DNA from: Candidatus Methanoplasma sp.
GTDB taxonomy: Archaea; Thermoplasmatota; Thermoplasmata; Methanomassiliicoccales; Methanomethylophilaceae
Length of the DNA stretch: 7,435 nucleotides
NCBI GenBank assembly: GCA_031256615.1
Contig: JAIRQG010000142.1
Location: 1 to 7,435, forward strand
Direction of reading: 5' to 3'
The translations under genes and the position numbers were made by a program. Under the pieces are notes generated by a model that saw only the letters and a program-made list of their open reading frames with translations, had not been told where the DNA came from and searched no databases. Positions within the stretch are counted from its first letter, which is position 1; each line of letters starts with the position of its first letter. Positions 5,128-7,435 of this stretch are shown piece after piece.

Positions 5128-6832
5128 CGAGATCAACAGCAACGATCTTTTATCCCTATGCAGACGCAGAGGGTTCGTTTGGCCGTCCTTCGAACTGTAC
5201 GGAGGAGTGGCGGGAATGTTCGATTACGGGCCTCTGGGTTCCAATATGCGGAACAACATCGTTGAGGTATGGAGAGACATCTACAGAGGAAGAGAAGGCT
5301 TCATAGAGATAGATTCGGAGACCGTCAATCCGAGAGAGATCTTCAAAGCGTCCGGCCATGTGGATGAGTTCGCGGACCTGGTCACATACTGCACCAAGTG
5401 CGAAGCTGCGTCCAGAGCGGACCACCTCGTCAAAGAGTTCTTTGACAATCCCGATGTATTGTCCCCGAAGGAGCTGGACGACGCTTTTGTGAAATTCAAT
5501 GTGAAATGTCCGGAATGCGGCGGAAAACTCGGTCCGGTGGAGGAGTTCAACCTCATGTTCAAAACGACCATCGGACGCGGCTCATCGAGAGGAGGATATC
5601 TCAGGCCGGAGACCGCGCAGGGGATATTCGTCAATTATCTGAACCTTTACAGATACAACAGGGAAAAGCTCCCTCTCGGCGTCATACAGACCGGGAGAGG
5701 TTACAGGAACGAGATCTCGCCCAGGCAGGGCATGATAAGGATGAGGGAGTTCAACATGATGGAAGTGGAGCTCTTCGTCGACCCCGATGACAAAAGCTGG
5801 AGCAGATTCCATGAGGTCGAGAACGATCTGATAACGCTTGTTCCCAACACAGGCACCGAGGCCGTGACGATGACGGTCGGCGAGACCGTCAAGAAAGGCA
5901 TCATAGCAAATAAGGTGCTGGCATATTTCGTCTACACCACACAGCAGTTCCTGATCAGATTGGGAATAGATCCGAAAAGGCTGAGGTTCAGACAGCATCT
6001 CCGCGATGAGATGGCCCACTACGCCATGGACTGCTGGGATGCAGAGGTCCTTCTTTCCCTCGGGTGGATAGAGGTCACCGGCATAGCTGACAGAGGCTGC
6101 TGGGATCTGTCAAGGCACGCCGAATTCTCCGGCACGGAACTTACGCATTTCAAGAAATTCGACGAGCCGGAAGAGAGGGAGACAGACAAGGTCAAGGCAA
6201 AACACAAAGCCCTCGGTCCGAGATTTAAGGACAAAGCGAAATCCATCGCCGAGATGATGGAAGCAAAACACCCGTCGGACATCAGGGACGGCAAGCTAGT
6301 CCTGAAACTGGAGGACGGGGAGGTCATCCTCGACAGCGAATTCTTCGAAGTGGTGAAAGTGCGTGAGAAAATATCCGGAGAAAGGGTCGTTCCCCACGTT
6401 ATCGAACCATCGCACGGGTTGGACAGGATATTCTACTCCGTTCTTGAACATGCTTACACGCATGATGAGAAAGAGGACTACACGGTCCTGAAACTCGCGC
6501 CGGAGATAGCCCCGATAAAAGTAGGGATATTCCCCCTCATGGAAAAGGACGGGCTGGACACCCTTGCCTTGGACATGTACAAAAAGGTACATTCACCCAG
6601 CATGGAAGCCTATTACGACGGCTCCGGCACCATCGGCAAGAGATATGCTAGGATGGATGAGATAGGCACGCCGTGGTGCATAACTGTGGATTATGAATCA
6701 ATTGAGGGGCCTTCAAAGGGCACTGTGACCATAAGAGACCGCGATACGACCGCTCAGAAAAGGATACAGGCAGATTCCGTACAGGAAATATTGCGATCCC
6801 TCCTGTCCGGCGGGCGGTTTGATGACCTCTGA
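5120..6832 (+). CDS. glyS: Glycyl-tRNA synthetase, archaeal/eukaryotic alpha2 type
   Basis: This class II synthetase charges tRNA-Gly with glycine using ATP in the cytoplasm. The 570-residue length and order of parts match archaeal GlyRS: an N-terminal RRGFVWPSFELYGG...FDYGPLG segment (15-40, motif 1 region), a zinc-ribbon insert with C91-x2-C94 and C130-x2-C133, the glycine-specific GGYLRPETAQGIFVN, motif 2 (GRGYRNEISPRQGMIRMREF), and HYAMDCWDAE. Motif 3 is EPSHGLDRIFYSVLEHAY (about 429-446). The C-terminal anticodon-binding domain (APIKVGIFPL to the end) includes YDGSGTIGKRYARMDEIGTPWCITVD. All expected motifs are intact. The ATG at 5120 overlaps the preceding CBS gene by 8 bases, with AGGT about 7 bases upstream as a weak ribosome-binding site, so it is co-expressed with the CBS protein. 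Bacterial-type alpha/beta GlyRS is ruled out. Confidence 0.98.
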   Translation: MNNEINSNDLLSLCRRRGFVWPSFELYGGVAGMFDYGPLGSNMRNNIVEVWRDIYRGREGFIEIDSETVNPREIFKASGHVDEFADLVTYCTKCEAASRADHLVKEFFDNPDVLSPKELDDAFVKFNVKCPECGGKLGPVEEFNLMFKTTIGRGSSRGGYLRPETAQGIFVNYLNLYRYNREKLPLGVIQTGRGYRNEISPRQGMIRMREFNMMEVELFVDPDDKSWSRFHEVENDLITLVPNTGTEAVTMTVGETVKKGIIANKVLAYFVYTTQQFLIRLGIDPKRLRFRQHLRDEMAHYAMDCWDAEVLLSLGWIEVTGIADRGCWDLSRHAEFSGTELTHFKKFDEPEERETDKVKAKHKALGPRFKDKAKSIAEMMEAKHPSDIRDGKLVLKLEDGEVILDSEFFEVVKVREKISGERVVPHVIEPSHGLDRIFYSVLEHAYTHDEKEDYTVLKLAPEIAPIKVGIFPLMEKDGLDTLALDMYKKVHSPSMEAYYDGSGTIGKRYARMDEIGTPWCITVDYESIEGPSKGTVTIRDRDTTAQKRIQADSVQEILRSLLSGGRFDDL

Positions 6833-6836
6833 GACC

Positions 6837-6847
6837 TATATATAATA
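6837..6847 (+). promoter_or_regulatory. Strong TATA-like sequence just after glyS
   Basis: TATATATAATA starts 5 bases after the glyS stop codon. It is the most TATA-like string in the window, but no convincing gene starts about 26 bases downstream; the next supported coding sequence begins more than 120 bases later. It could be a promoter for a long leader or a small RNA, or simply A/T-rich spacer. Confidence 0.3.
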
Positions 6848-6929
6848 CCTTGCCGGGAATGCCTGAAAAAGCGCACTTAGGATATCGTTCAATGGTATTT
6901 ATGGAATCGAAGCGTCATCGGCGGCATTT

Positions 6930-6963
6930 TTGCCGATATAATAAACAATCTTTATATCGGCAA
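6930..6963. repeat. 12-bp perfect inverted repeat containing a TATA box upstream of a CBS gene
   Basis: TTGCCGATATAA (6930-6941) is repeated as its exact reverse complement TTATATCGGCAA (6952-6963), with a 10-base spacer. The right arm provides TTATAT about 25 bases before an ATG-like site at 6979, so it probably overlaps the promoter of the following CBS gene. The left arm offers the mirror-image box on the minus strand. A further ATCGGC half-site occurs at 6917-6922. This suits a dimeric repressor blocking TBP, or could fold as a cruciform or RNA hairpin. Confidence 0.65.
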
Positions 6964-7031
6964 TACCCCGATTATACAATGGTGAGACAATAGGAGTTGA
7001 AGACCTAGAGGATCTAAAAAAACTAACGATT

Positions 7032-7435
7032 TTGAGATCACAACTTAAGGGGATAACCGTCAAGGACATAATGATGTCCGAATTCCCTACAATAGGCCTT
7101 GAAGACAGGGTCGCGGAGGCCCTTTCGAAAATGAGAGAGTCTCGGTTCCAAGAGATACCGATAATAGACAACGGCAACTATGCGGGCGTGATCAGTTACG
7201 GCTCGATACTCAGAAAAGGGAGCACCGCGCCGGACACGAAGGTAAAGAATCTTGTTCGCAATCTTCCGACCGTCACTCTTGATACAGAGGTAACGAAGGT
7301 CGCTGAGTACATCGTTGCCGGCAACTGCAGGCAGCTGGCCGTCCTGAATGGAAAAAAGATAATAGGCATGGTGTCAAGAAGCGGTCTGACAAAGATCGCT
7401 GCCGGCATCAAGATACTCAGGGACATCAAAGTATG
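7032..7435 (+). CDS. CBS-domain protein, 3' end outside the window, start codon unclear
   Basis: The frame encodes one full CBS domain (ITVKDIMMSEFPTI...QEIPIIDNGNYAGVISYGSIL) and most of a second (VKNLVRNLPTVTL...RQLAVLNGKKIIGMVSRSGLTKIA), then continues past the edge. Such CBS pairs usually bind adenine nucleotides. TTG at 7032 is listed because it is the only accepted start codon in frame before ATG 7071, which lies inside the first CBS strand. However, the codons upstream of the TTG (from about 6990) read GVEDLEDLKKLTI, a credible N-terminal helix, with no ATG or GTG and the first in-frame stop at 6942. The true start may be ATA at 6990 behind GGTGA, or a base may be missing so that ATG 6979 is in frame. 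It lies downstream of glyS with its own promoter region. Confidence 0.75.
   Translation, partial: MRSQLKGITVKDIMMSEFPTIGLEDRVAEALSKMRESRFQEIPIIDNGNYAGVISYGSILRKGSTAPDTKVKNLVRNLPTVTLDTEVTKVAEYIVAGNCRQLAVLNGKKIIGMVSRSGLTKIAAGIKILRDIKV

Noticed and set aside
6833..6980. tRNA or other structured RNA gene after glyS
   Set aside because: I looked for a cloverleaf with GGTTCRANNC and a matching acceptor stem and found none; the only clear structure is the inverted repeat at 6930-6963.
6892..6993. 33-codon frame (MVFMESKRHRRHF...) ending in TAG, possibly read through as pyrrolysine
   Set aside because: It crosses the inverted-repeat promoter, is highly basic with no recognisable motif, and after TAG meets another TAG and then TAA; nothing supports coding.
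1..7435. CRISPR array, transposon ends, phage genes or toxin-antitoxin pair
   Set aside because: No regularly spaced repeats, transposase, integrase or typical toxin/antitoxin motifs are visible; composition is uniform across the window.

Overview
The window looks like archaeal chromosome, most likely a methanogen of the Thermoplasmata/Methanomassiliicoccales type. This is an inference from gene content and style. The glycyl-tRNA synthetase is the archaeal/eukaryotic alpha2 type, and CBS-domain and universal-stress genes are frequent. Several genes have a TATA-like box about 26 bases before the start codon and no Shine-Dalgarno sequence, which suggests leaderless mRNA. Arginine is mostly AGA/AGG, isoleucine is often ATA, and no gene I can delimit ends in TAG. 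No 16S rRNA or methanogenesis marker is present to settle the lineage. There is no sign of phage, transposon or CRISPR, and no tRNA or rRNA gene was recognised.

Left part (1-1126, minus strand). The window may open on the 5' end of a membrane-protein gene. Then, read right to left, come a small cysteine-rich PAS-domain protein (1126-764), a possible 33-residue single-span membrane peptide (739-638) and a pyridoxamine-phosphate-oxidase-like FMN protein (567-169) that ends in a clear intrinsic terminator.

Redox part (1127-2529). A thioredoxin-reductase-fold flavoprotein (1292-2269, plus) is divergent from the PAS gene. It keeps the FAD and NADPH motifs but has lost the CxxC disulfide, so it resembles TrxR-like ferredoxin:NADP reductases. 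Converging on it from the minus strand is a 54-residue 2[4Fe-4S] ferredoxin (2529-2365), a natural candidate partner. The Cys-rich PAS protein, the FMN protein, the reductase and the ferredoxin together suggest a local redox/electron-transfer cluster (hypothesis).

Right part (2666-7435, plus strand). An aminohydrolase-type amidohydrolase overlaps a universal stress protein by 4 bases behind a strong Shine-Dalgarno. A four-CBS-domain protein then overlaps glyS by 8 bases, so an adenine-nucleotide sensor is probably co-translated with glycyl-tRNA synthetase. After glyS, a 12-bp perfect inverted repeat containing a TATA box precedes a second CBS-domain gene that runs off the window. Its reading frame has no ATG or GTG start where the protein should begin.
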